A DNA stretch of 5,064 nucleotides from Chloroflexota bacterium (lineage in GTDB: Bacteria > Chloroflexota > Anaerolineae > UBA7937), in assembly GCA_003453555.1 (NCBI GenBank), contig DMLA01000251.1, forward strand, positions 2,136 through 7,199, read 5' to 3'. The stretch's first letter is position 1. Every line of letters begins with the position of its first letter. The translations under genes and the position numbers were made by a program. Below, piece after piece: positions 1 through 5,064 of this stretch. The notes beneath the pieces are model-generated. The model was not told where the DNA came from and searched no databases. It was given only the letters and a program-made list of their open reading frames with translations.

Positions 1-212
1 CCTGGCCCGGTACTTGCCAGGCCGGGCTCGCCAGACCGGGGATGGTCGGTGACATAGAACCCCGGCCCCTTAAATATGATCCCTACGGGATAGATGACCC
101 GTCGCACGGCCCCTCCGCAGTGGGGACACCTTTTCACAGGCTCAGAGGCCATAGATTGATGTCGCTCGAATCTGTGACCACAATCGTCACACTCATACTC
201 GTAGATAGGCAT
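1..212 (-). CDS. FmdB-family zinc-ribbon protein (3' end outside window)
   Basis: The visible 70 residues begin MPIYEYECDDCGH, the classic FmdB-family opening. They hold a zinc ribbon of two CxxC knuckles (C8/C11 and C29/C32), followed by the family's conserved FKGPGFYVTD block (about residues 47-56). FmdB proteins are small putative regulatory proteins, named after a gene beside the formamidase of Methylophilus; their biochemical role is still poorly defined. Start: ATG at 212, with GGAGG (218-222) five bases upstream. The stop lies beyond the left edge, so total length is unknown; the family is usually about 70-110 residues, so most of the protein is here. It is preceded by a truncated response-regulator frame that stops 13 bases upstream, and by a promoter at about 406-434 likely to drive both. 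The family call is firm; the function is not. Confidence 0.93.
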   Translation of the reverse strand, partial: MPIYEYECDDCGHRFERHQSMASEPVKRCPHCGGAVRRVIYPVGIIFKGPGFYVTDHPRSGEPGLASTGP

Positions 213-225
213 AGAGACCTCCGCT

Positions 226-354
226 TTACCCCTTCCTTCTATTAAAGGTGTAGTTACTGCCTTCTTTAGTCTTGGCAAGTAGTACCTCGGCCACGACCTT
301 ACAGAGAGGCCTATCGTCGTCGATAACCAGTACCTTCGCCTTCTCCAACAGCAC
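226..354 (-). pseudogene. Response-regulator receiver-domain remnant (N-terminal stub)
   Basis: From the GTG at 354 this frame gives about 42 residues. It contains KAKVLVIDDDRPLCKVV, which matches the first beta strand and helix of a CheY-like receiver domain, including the acidic-pocket aspartates. After roughly AEVLLAKT the similarity stops: the chain runs into an unrelated basic tail and ends at TAA (226-228). A whole receiver domain is about 120 residues; the phosphorylated aspartate, the conserved Thr/Ser and Lys, and any output domain are all missing. No continuation in another frame is possible because fmdB starts 13 bases later, so a deletion fits better than a frameshift. An in-frame ATG at 414 lies upstream of the predicted transcription start, so it is unlikely to be used. 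GGAG at 361-364 could serve the GTG at 354; another GTG is at 366. A translated leader peptide for fmdB is the alternative reading. Confidence 0.6.
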
Positions 355-405
355 ACCCCTCTCCACTTTTGAGCCCCATTGCCCAAAGGAGTCATCAATT
401 ACAAA

Positions 406-434
406 ATTATACAAAATTGCTCCCTGGAGAGCAA
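406..434 (-). promoter_or_regulatory. Predicted sigma70-type promoter for the receiver stub and fmdB
   Basis: On the minus strand a perfect TATAAT -10 box (406-411) sits 17 bases from TTGCTC (429-434), a -35 matching only the TTG half of the consensus. Transcription would start near 399. An imperfect dyad (423-451) covers the -35 and could be an operator. The site lies just after the terminator of the preceding gene, as expected for a new transcription unit. Confidence 0.6.
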
Positions 435-451
435 GTTTTACTCTTTCCAGG
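423..451. repeat. Imperfect inverted repeat over the -35 box
   Basis: CCTGGAGAG (423-431) faces CTCTTTCCAGG (441-451). Nine pairs form if two T bases are bulged, leaving a 9-base loop. It overlaps the predicted -35 at 429-434. It may be a regulator site or a second hairpin in tandem with the terminator at 459-490; the sequence alone does not decide. Confidence 0.4.
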
Positions 452-458
452 TAGAGAT

Positions 459-490
459 GAAAGAGGCTGCCCCTGTGGCAGCCCTCTTTC
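459..490 (-). terminator. Hairpin terminator after the DUF4870 gene
   Basis: GAAAGAGGCTGCC (459-471) pairs with GGCAGCCCTCTTTC (477-490) around a 5-base loop: a 13-pair stem with one bulged C. The A/G-rich and T/C-rich outer stem halves take the place of a separate T tract, which is absent. It begins 17 bases after the stop of the upstream gene and just before a new promoter. It could act in both directions, but no plus-strand gene converges on it. Confidence 0.7.
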
Positions 491-507
491 TGCCATCTAG
501 GGAGTGT

Positions 508-936
508 TTAATCCTCTATGTATCTCTCCACCAGAGGACCGACGATGAGGTATCTGAAATCGCGACCTAGGAGAGAGGCATAGGCTCCGTATAAGCCATA
601 GATGATAAGGAGACCCCAGAGGAGGAAAAGCGCACAGATGGGGACCAGGGAGAAGAAGGCTATGATCCCCTCGCCCTCCCCCCGGAGGTTTAACAGCGCC
701 GCGAGGCCTATCCCCCCGAAAAGGGTGGCCAGGTAGCAGAAGAGCCCTGCCATCCAAATCAATAGCCCAAGGAGTTGATAGGCCACAGCCTGAAGGGCTT
801 GGAAGGCCACATATTTTGACTTCTCCTTCTCCAGGAGCCATATGAGAGCCGCAGCGATGACCCCCATCCAGTTGGCGATGATCAGCCCGTGGGCCAGGGC
901 AGCGGCTATCCGCTCATTTGTTTTCGGTTCCGCCAT
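508..936 (-). CDS. DUF4870-family small integral membrane protein
   Basis: A 142-residue protein with the layout of DUF4870 (Tic20-like) membrane proteins: a short polar N-terminus, then three clear hydrophobic spans at about residues 10-34, 48-74 and 94-120. Between the first two lies the family signature region EKEKSKYVAFQALQAVAYQ (36-54). The C-terminal FRYLIVGPLVERY (127-139) matches the usual FRYPIIG-like ending. The molecular role of the family is not established. Start: ATG at 936, with a textbook AGGAGG (945-950) eight bases upstream. It stands 157 bases downstream of the permease and is followed by a strong terminator, so it may be the last gene of the operon or a single unit; I found no convincing promoter just upstream. 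Frame and family are secure; function is unknown. Confidence 0.9.
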   Translation of the reverse strand: MAEPKTNERIAAALAHGLIIANWMGVIAAALIWLLEKEKSKYVAFQALQAVAYQLLGLLIWMAGLFCYLATLFGGIGLAALLNLRGEGEGIIAFFSLVPICALFLLWGLLIIYGLYGAYASLLGRDFRYLIVGPLVERYIED

Positions 937-950
937 CTCCGTTACCTCCT

Positions 951-1093
951 CATTTCCATCTAGTCAATATTGTCTTCCGGTGGAAGAGTCCCACCGTCAA
1001 GCGAAGCATCACTTAGTACACTACTGGTTGCACCTCTAGGAATTCCCACGAGTCCCAGTGACTTTCCGGGAACTCCTAGGCTCTCATGGAACT
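951..1093. other. Structured spacer between permease and DUF4870 gene
   Basis: About 140 bases without a supported gene. It holds the long hairpin at 1035-1080 and a short one (CGGTGG 978-983 with CCACCG 991-996, 7-base loop). The octamer GAGTCCCA occurs twice (986-993 and 1050-1057). A minus-strand frame, different from the permease frame, stays open across the whole stretch to a TAG at 960, but it has no start codon of its own within the gap. TTGAC occurs twice on the minus strand, but I cannot pair either copy with a credible -10 box. Confidence 0.5.
1035..1080. repeat. Long inverted repeat / hairpin after the permease
   Basis: CTAGGAATTCCC (1036-1047) faces GGGAACTCCTAG (1068-1079): 12 pairs on the minus-strand RNA, one of them a G-U wobble, with 20 bases between. 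Inside, AGTC/GACT can form an inner stem. The hairpin starts 14 bases after the permease stop. It has no T tract, so a role as processing or stability element, or a mobile-element end, is as likely as termination. Confidence 0.6.
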
Positions 1094-2329
1094 TTACGCC
1101 TCCCGCAGCGCCCGCACCACCTGTGCCAGGCTCGGTCGCTTGCCGTACATCAAAAGCCCCATGCGGAACACCTTGGCCCCTGCCCACAGCACGGCCGGGA
1201 TGGAGATGAGGAGCACCACGATGCTGCCTACGATGTCCACCGCCGGCACCTCGGTCATAGGAAAGCGCAGCATCATGGTTGTCGGTGCGGTCAGGGGGAA
1301 CCAGGAGAGAACTCGGAACAAGGGCATATTCGGATTGGAGAACATGAAACTGCCCAGCATCAGCGGGATAGCGGCCATCAGGGAGAAGATACCCGCCAGT
1401 TGCTGCGACTCCTGCATGGTGGTGCCTAGCGCCCCCACCGCCCCCATCAGCACGGCATAGACCAGAAAGCCCAAAAGGTAATAGACCAGCCCCAGGGCAA
1501 AGACCTCTGGGCGCGCCAATAATGGGATGCTCACACCCAGTAGGCTCACCGCCCCACGGCTCAGCCCAAAGGCCGAAACCAGCCAGATCACCACCTGTGT
1601 CAGCCCCAGCGCTCCCAAGCCTAACACCTTCCCTGCCAGCAACTCCTGCGCCGTAACTGAGGAGAGAACGATCTCGATGACCCGGCTCGTCTTTTCCTCG
1701 GCCACGCCCCGCAGCAGGTAGCCTGAGGAGGTGAAGATGGTCATGATGAGCAGCACACCCAGGAAGTAGGGCACCATGAGATTGAGGGCGGTGCCCAGCG
1801 GCCCTCCCTGGGGCTGACCTTCGGCCTCCAGGCTCACCAGCACCGGCTTAATGGGGTCGGCCAGCCGTTTCCGCAGGGCCGGGGCCACCTCGTCCCGCAG
1901 CAAGTGGTCCACAAAGAACCTGCGCACTGAGGCTGAATCCTCCATCACCGCCGCACTGAAGCCGCTACCCCTGCTGAAGATCATCACCTGGCCGCTCTCC
2001 ACATAATTCTCGGGGATGACAAACAGGATGGTGACTTCATCGGACTGGAGGGCTGCCCGTCCCATATCCTCGTCGGCGAAGGCAACGAAGGCCCCCTCGT
2101 AAGCGGGAAGGATGGGGGTGAACGCACCAGACTCGTCAACAATCCCAACCCCCTTCGTATCGGGGGCGAAGTGGCGCTCGAGGAAGGCGGAGGCCTGCCC
2201 GCCGAAGAAGGCCGCGACCAGCAGACCCAGCATCCCCAAGAGCGGCACCAGCGCGGTCATGATGATGAAACCGGCACGGCGCACATTGACCAGATACTCG
2301 TGTCGGGCGATAACCCCTATCTTACGCAT
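1094..2329 (-). CDS. ABC-2 type transporter permease, NatB-like
   Basis: A 411-residue membrane subunit of an ABC-2 exporter. The N-terminal MRKIGVIARHEYLVNVRR and a first membrane span (about 20-42) are followed by a large non-membrane domain (about 44-183), expected outside the cytoplasm. Further spans lie at about 184-204, 233-255, 274-300, 310-330 and 364-386. The loop AEEKTSRVIEIVLSSVTAQE (210-229) is the hallmark of NatB-like permeases (compare EEKTSRVIEVLLSS in relatives). This layout matches the family in order and length. NatAB of Bacillus exports sodium, but relatives carry other or unknown cargo, so the substrate here is open. The ATG at 2329 overlaps the ATPase stop (ATGCGTAA, 8 bases shared), which implies translational coupling and a two-gene transporter. 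No frameshift or missing block was seen. Confidence 0.93.
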   Translation of the reverse strand: MRKIGVIARHEYLVNVRRAGFIIMTALVPLLGMLGLLVAAFFGGQASAFLERHFAPDTKGVGIVDESGAFTPILPAYEGAFVAFADEDMGRAALQSDEVTILFVIPENYVESGQVMIFSRGSGFSAAVMEDSASVRRFFVDHLLRDEVAPALRKRLADPIKPVLVSLEAEGQPQGGPLGTALNLMVPYFLGVLLIMTIFTSSGYLLRGVAEEKTSRVIEIVLSSVTAQELLAGKVLGLGALGLTQVVIWLVSAFGLSRGAVSLLGVSIPLLARPEVFALGLVYYLLGFLVYAVLMGAVGALGTTMQESQQLAGIFSLMAAIPLMLGSFMFSNPNMPLFRVLSWFPLTAPTTMMLRFPMTEVPAVDIVGSIVVLLISIPAVLWAGAKVFRMGLLMYGKRPSLAQVVRALREA

Positions 2330-3221
2330 CCTTCCCCTCCCTCACCACAGCGATGAAAATCTCCTCTAGCGGCACGGTGGCCACCTCGAACGCCTCCACG
2401 GGGATGTTCCGCTCCACCAGCGTCTGCAACAACTCCTGGGGCGTGATGCCCTCCAAAGTGAGGGTGAAAGTATCGTCGCGCCGTTCCATCCGGGCCACCC
2501 CGGGTAGCACATCGAGGGCGGTGGGCGTGCGCAACCGCACAGCGTGGGGGGCGTGACGGCGCTTGATCTCATCCAGTGGGCCGTAAAGCACCGCCCGCCC
2601 GTGGTTGATGAGCAGGATGCGGTCACACAGGGCCTCCACCAGGTTCATCTGGTGGGTGCTCAGCACCACCGTCTTGCCCTCCCCCTGCAACTCCCGGATC
2701 AGCCCCTTGCCCAGTTCCACGTTGATCGGGTCCAGCCCCAGGAAGGGCTCATCGAGGATGAGGAGTTCTGGGTCGTGGACCAGGCTGGCCACGAACTGGA
2801 GTTTCTGCTGCATCCCCCGGCTGAGATCCTTGACCCTGCGGTCGGCCCAGTCAACCAATTCGACCCGCTCCAACCAAGCCAGGGCTCGCGGGCGGGCGAC
2901 GGGGCGGGGTATCCCCTTGAGTTCGGCCAGGTAGACCAGTACCTCGAGCACCCTGAGGTCGCGATAGAGGCCCCGTTCCTCGGGCAGGTAGCCGATGCGC
3001 TCCCTGTCCGTCCCTGGCGGTTGTCCCAGAACCTCTACCCTGCCCTCGTCAGGCCTGAAGATGTCCATGACGGTGCGGATAGCGGTCGTTTTTCCGGCCC
3101 CGTTGGGGCCCAGCAGTCCGAAAATCTCCCCCTCATAGACCTCGAAAGAGAGCGCGTCCACAGCGGTGAAGCCGTTGTAGCGCTTCACCAGGTTGTGCAC
3201 TTCGAGCATCTTCTGAGTCAT
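2322..3221 (-). CDS. ABC transporter ATP-binding protein, NatA-like
   Basis: A 299-residue ATPase that would power the permease next to it. Visible motifs in order: Walker A GPNGAGKTT (38-46); YLPEERGLY (78-86) at the Q-loop position, with Glu where most ABC proteins have Gln, as is usual in NatA relatives; signature LSRGMQQK (133-140); Walker B LLILDEPF (153-160) with catalytic E158; D-loop GLDP (162-165); H-loop STH with H190. Residues 225-299 form the C-terminal extension common in this subfamily. Start: ATG at 3221, preceded by GGGGAG (3227-3232) at five bases; ATG 3207-3209 is a weaker alternative. The frame stays open upstream to 3641, but that part overlaps the protease gene and does not look like ABC sequence. 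The gap to the protease gene is 50 bases without a visible promoter or terminator, so co-transcription is likely. Confidence 0.95.
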   Translation of the reverse strand: MTQKMLEVHNLVKRYNGFTAVDALSFEVYEGEIFGLLGPNGAGKTTAIRTVMDIFRPDEGRVEVLGQPPGTDRERIGYLPEERGLYRDLRVLEVLVYLAELKGIPRPVARPRALAWLERVELVDWADRRVKDLSRGMQQKLQFVASLVHDPELLILDEPFLGLDPINVELGKGLIRELQGEGKTVVLSTHQMNLVEALCDRILLINHGRAVLYGPLDEIKRRHAPHAVRLRTPTALDVLPGVARMERRDDTFTLTLEGITPQELLQTLVERNIPVEAFEVATVPLEEIFIAVVREGKDA

Positions 3222-3271
3222 ATCATCTCCCCAACTTGCTGAGGTTTCTCGATCCTCGCTCTGCTTCACTA

Positions 3272-4072
3272 TCAGGTTACTAAAGGGACAAGTATCACGT
3301 GGAGCAATATATCGGCGGAGAAATGAGCCAGCATGGCCGACTCCAAGCCCCGCTTCCAGTAGAGGTAGCCGAAGGCCAGCCCGGCGATCCCGTTGAGGAC
3401 TATGGCGCGAGTTACAAGGAGAGGTGTCAAAGGCGCCAGTTGCGCCGTGGCTGGCAGATGACCTAGACCGAAGAGCACACTGGCCACTATGATGACCAAC
3501 CACATCCCCCCCGCTGTGGGTGTGCCTTCTGCATCCTTCCACACCCGGGAGAGAAGCCAAGCCAAAAGGCTGACCATAAAGAGCCGGAGAAGTATCTCCT
3601 CGTCGATCCCGCCGTAGAAGGAGGCCAAGAAGCCCTGCCAAGGAGAGGGCCGTTCCACCTCCTGGAAAGCGGCGAGGTAGGGCGCGAATACAACCATGTC
3701 CAGGAGGATGATAATTAGCCCGGCACCTAACCCCAAGAGGATGGAGGGGAGAAGAATGGCTCTCCCTCGCTCGTCCACCCTCTCTCCTCGCAGCCAGCCC
3801 TCCAGGATAGGTGCCCCTAGCCCTACCCTTCGCGCACAGAGCAACCCCACCCCTATGGCCAAGGCCAAGAGGACTATATTCTGGAGGATCCCCAGGAGCA
3901 AGAGCAGAGGAAAAGGTATGGGTATCTCCTCCGGCAGCCCTCCCAGCAGGGTGAACTGATAGGGGATAACAGCCACCACTCCCACAATGCCGGCCCCTAG
4001 AAGTATGAAGAACTCCCGCCAGAATGGAGCCTTGTCTGACACCTGTGACCTTTTAGGTGTTAGTTCAGCCAT
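3272..4072 (-). CDS. CPBP-family intramembrane glutamic endopeptidase (Abi/Rce1-like)
   Basis: A 266-residue polytopic membrane protein with the complete CPBP (CAAX protease and bacteriocin-processing) motif set: EExxxR as E158, E159, R163 (DEEILLRLF); FxxxH as F201 and H205 (FGLGH); HxxxD as H250 and D254 (HFSAD). Hydrophobic spans lie at about 21-44, 53-80, 106-130, 147-175, 190-210, 214-238 and 245-263. Eukaryotic Rce1 trims prenylated proteins; bacterial members act in bacteriocin immunity or maturation and other membrane proteolysis. The substrate here is unknown. I chose ATG 4072 because GGGAGGG (4078-4084) sits five bases upstream; the ATG at 4090 has no ribosome binding site. The gene follows the repressor and the micro-ORF and precedes the ABC pair, suggesting a shared operon and perhaps joint action on an exported peptide (inference). 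All catalytic residues are present, so it should be active. Confidence 0.92.
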   Translation of the reverse strand: MAELTPKRSQVSDKAPFWREFFILLGAGIVGVVAVIPYQFTLLGGLPEEIPIPFPLLLLLGILQNIVLLALAIGVGLLCARRVGLGAPILEGWLRGERVDERGRAILLPSILLGLGAGLIIILLDMVVFAPYLAAFQEVERPSPWQGFLASFYGGIDEEILLRLFMVSLLAWLLSRVWKDAEGTPTAGGMWLVIIVASVLFGLGHLPATAQLAPLTPLLVTRAIVLNGIAGLAFGYLYWKRGLESAMLAHFSADILLHVILVPLVT

Positions 4073-4077
4073 CTCTT

Positions 4078-4084
4078 CCCTCCC
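4078..4084 (-). promoter_or_regulatory. Ribosome binding site that fixes the protease start
   Basis: GGGAGGG on the minus strand, five bases before ATG 4072. It lies downstream of the alternative ATG at 4090, which has only TTGG before it, so the shorter protein is preferred. Confidence 0.7.
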
Positions 4085-4096
4085 ATCCAATTTCGC

Positions 4097-4195
4097 TCAA
4101 AACCAACCGGCCACCACATTTAGGGCCAGCACCATAGAGGTGATTTCACTCTTGACCCTCAAAGGCAACCAAAGGGCATAGATCAATGGGATCAA
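4097..4195 (-). CDS. Possible small hydrophobic membrane peptide (micro-ORF)
   Basis: Directly after the repressor stop (TAG, 4202-4204), in the same frame, reading stays open for 34 codons to TGA at 4097. Using the TTG at 4195 gives 32 residues: a hydrophobic block (LIPLIYALWLPL), a charged hinge (RVKSE), and a second hydrophobic block (ITSMVLALNVVAGWF). That pattern suits a small membrane-associated peptide. A GGTAGGGG stretch (4199-4206) overlapping the repressor stop could act as ribosome binding site and couple translation. Against it: the start is TTG with no upstream ATG or GTG in frame, an open frame this short is common by chance, and I do not recognise a family. Alternatives are a decayed remnant of a longer gene or a plain spacer. 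It ends 24 bases before the protease start, so it would fill the otherwise empty gap. Confidence 0.35.
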   Translation of the reverse strand: MIPLIYALWLPLRVKSEITSMVLALNVVAGWF

Positions 4196-4201
4196 AAGCC
4201 C

Positions 4202-4603
4202 CTACCAATTCTGCCCTGAGTACCCTTCCCACTCCTCCAGTTGTTTCTCCAAAGCCTCCCTTATTTCCCCAGCCTCATACCCCAGGCTAAGGGCCTCTAG
4301 GAGAGCATTATCGATTATGGCCCGCAACCGCTCTTTCCGCATCTCCGCCAATCGCCCCTCATCGGGCCGCGCGGCGATGAAGGTACCTCGACCCTGCTGG
4401 GTGGAGATCACCCCTTGGCTATCCAGTTCGCGATAGGCATGAACCACGGTGTTAGGGTTCACCCGCAGGTCTACAGCCAGTTGGCGGATGGTAGGCAATT
4501 GATCCCCCGGCTTGACCCTCCCGGTGGCTACCAGGTGCTTGATCTGCTCTATTATCTGGGCGTAGATAGGTACGCCGCTTTCGTGATCCACTTGGATTTC
4601 CAT
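4202..4603 (-). CDS. GntR-family transcriptional repressor, YtrA subfamily
   Basis: A 133-residue DNA-binding protein. Residues 11-77 form the GntR winged helix-turn-helix: VPIYAQIIEQIKHLV, then KPGDQLPTIRQLAVDLRVNP (31-50), NTVVHAYREL (51-60), and the wing GVISTQQGRGTFIA. Only a short helical tail (about 84-126) follows, with no ligand-binding domain, which is the YtrA pattern. YtrA regulators typically control a neighbouring ABC transporter operon and their own gene; in Bacillus, ytrA heads the ytr ABC operon. The same layout is seen here with the NatAB-like pair downstream. Start: ATG at 4603 rather than GTG 4615, because the predicted transcription start near 4623 leaves too short a leader for the GTG, and MEIQVDHESGVPIY is the usual family beginning. 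The signal is unknown; in B. subtilis the ytr operon responds to cell-wall antibiotics, which may not carry over. Confidence 0.93.
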   Translation of the reverse strand: MEIQVDHESGVPIYAQIIEQIKHLVATGRVKPGDQLPTIRQLAVDLRVNPNTVVHAYRELDSQGVISTQQGRGTFIAARPDEGRLAEMRKERLRAIIDNALLEALSLGYEAGEIREALEKQLEEWEGYSGQNW

Positions 4604-4629
4604 CTCTCCCCACACCTTCTTAGCAATCT

Positions 4630-4638
4630 ATTATATCA
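4630..4638 (-). promoter_or_regulatory. Extended -10 promoter of the repressor-protease-ABC operon
   Basis: On the minus strand TGATATAAT gives a perfect TATAAT (4630-4635) with the TGn extension (4636-4638). The -35 region 17 bases upstream (AGAATA) is poor and falls inside the end of the PH-domain gene, as is normal for extended -10 promoters. Transcription would start near 4623, about 20 bases before the repressor ATG. This position suits autorepression, but I see no clear palindrome to name as operator. Confidence 0.7.
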
Positions 4639-4651
4639 GAAAGTGCCCTGA

Positions 4652-5064
4652 CTATTCTTTCTCAGAGAGCGCGCGCCGGATAGCCCGCACTTCATCTAAG
4701 AGAGCGCTGAGAACATCGGCCCCAGCCATAGAAACCGTTTCCACTTCCGCTTGGGTGGGAGCCATGGCTCCCCTGAAGCGCCTTAGAGCCGTACTTACCG
4801 TCTCGTATACCTCCTGGACGTTGGATAGGCCGACCAGGCTCTCCTCAGCACCTGTCTGTCCGCTTCTCCCTGCCGTCTGGATGTCCAGTGTGCCTATACC
4901 CAGCATCCGGTCGAAGGGGTCGCGTTTGACCTTGAGGTTGGTGACTGTGCGGTAAGGGACGTGCTTCACCGACTTGGTCCACACGCCCCCGTGCACGATC
5001 ACTTCATCTTCTAGGATGCGGTACTCGAGGCTCCGGTAGTAGAAAGGGATGATGATAAAGGCCG
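4652..5064 (-). CDS. Bacterial PH-domain (bPH2/DUF304) protein, 5' end outside window
   Basis: The visible 136 residues open with AFIIIPFYYRSLEYRILEDE: the end of a hydrophobic segment entering a bPH2 domain. The domain core follows with VHGGVWTKSVKHVPYRTVTN (about 23-42) and RMLGIGTLDIQTAG (52-65), matching the DUF304 pattern of an exposed turn, a conserved Pro/Arg strand, and the GLGTL-IxTAG strand. The rest (about 80-136) is helical and charged, ending ALSEKE. Such proteins are membrane-anchored with one or two N-terminal spans and a PH-like fold; their ligands are largely unknown. The coding frame runs unbroken to the right edge (first whole codon at 5060-5062), so the GTG at 5002 is internal and not the start. 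The stop (4652-4654) lies 14 bases before the next promoter's extended -10, leaving no room for a separate terminator. Confidence 0.9.
   Translation of the reverse strand, partial: AFIIIPFYYRSLEYRILEDEVIVHGGVWTKSVKHVPYRTVTNLKVKRDPFDRMLGIGTLDIQTAGRSGQTGAEESLVGLSNVQEVYETVSTALRRFRGAMAPTQAEVETVSMAGADVLSALLDEVRAIRRALSEKE

Noticed and set aside
42..245. A 67-codon plus-strand frame near the left edge.
   Set aside because: It is antisense to the FmdB-family gene, whose zinc ribbon and start are unmistakable.
355..414. Upstream ATG (414) as start of the receiver stub.
   Set aside because: It precedes the predicted transcription start near 399 and partly overlaps the -10 box; the extra residues do not belong to a receiver domain.
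497..841. A 114-codon minus-strand frame rich in Pro, Gly and Leu.
   Set aside because: It is a shifted-frame shadow of the DUF4870 gene, which has the better start, ribosome binding site and family match.
978..996. The CGGTGG/CCACCG hairpin as a terminator.
   Set aside because: The stem is only six pairs and no T-rich tract follows on either strand.
1058..1460. Overlapping plus-strand frames of about 123-124 codons.
   Set aside because: They are antisense to the permease C-terminus and show no recognisable domain or start signal.
2544..3242. A 232-codon plus-strand open frame.
   Set aside because: It is fully antisense to the ABC ATPase, has no family resemblance, and arises from the codon bias of the opposite strand.
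3222..3641. A 140-codon N-terminal extension of the ABC ATPase frame, giving 439 residues.
   Set aside because: It lies over the protease gene in another frame, its composition is unlike ABC proteins, and a good ribosome binding site sits at the internal ATG 3221.
4604..4615. GTG at 4615 as the repressor start.
   Set aside because: It would leave a leader of about 8 bases, and its AGAAGG is only one base away; the ATG at 4603 fits the usual family N-terminus.

Overview
The window is bacterial, with moderate to high GC. Every gene I can support lies on the minus strand, so transcription runs from the right edge to the left. The proteins (a short YtrA-type GntR regulator, a DUF4870 protein and a small FmdB zinc ribbon, beside bPH2 and NatAB-like genes) have the look of the Chloroflexota (Anaerolineae-like lineages). 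That placement is an impression from protein style, not a test.

In transcription order: (1) the C-terminal part of a bacterial PH-domain (bPH2/DUF304) protein, cut by the right edge. (2) A strong extended -10 promoter packed into the few bases after it. (3) A GntR/YtrA-type repressor. (4) A small, hydrophobic, in-frame open reading frame of about 32 codons in the gap after the repressor. (5) A CPBP (Abi/Rce1-type) intramembrane protease with its full catalytic motif set. (6) A NatA-like ABC ATPase. (7) A NatB-like ABC-2 permease whose start overlaps the ATPase stop by 8 bases. Items 3-7 look like one self-regulated operon: a repressor with no effector domain, a two-component ABC-2 exporter and a membrane protease.

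Downstream of the permease is a structured spacer of about 157 bases with a long hairpin. Next comes a DUF4870 membrane protein with an excellent ribosome binding site, then a strong hairpin terminator. A sigma70-like promoter follows, with a dyad over its -35 box. It appears to drive a short leader that carries the remnant of a response-regulator receiver domain, then an FmdB-family zinc-ribbon gene that runs off the left edge.

The parts least explained by known families are the hydrophobic micro-ORF between repressor and protease, the company of a CPBP protease with a YtrA/NatAB-type exporter, the receiver-domain stub in front of fmdB, and the hairpin-rich spacer at 951-1093. I saw no tRNA, rRNA, CRISPR array, intact insertion sequence or replication origin. 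No stretch over 300 bases lacks a gene.
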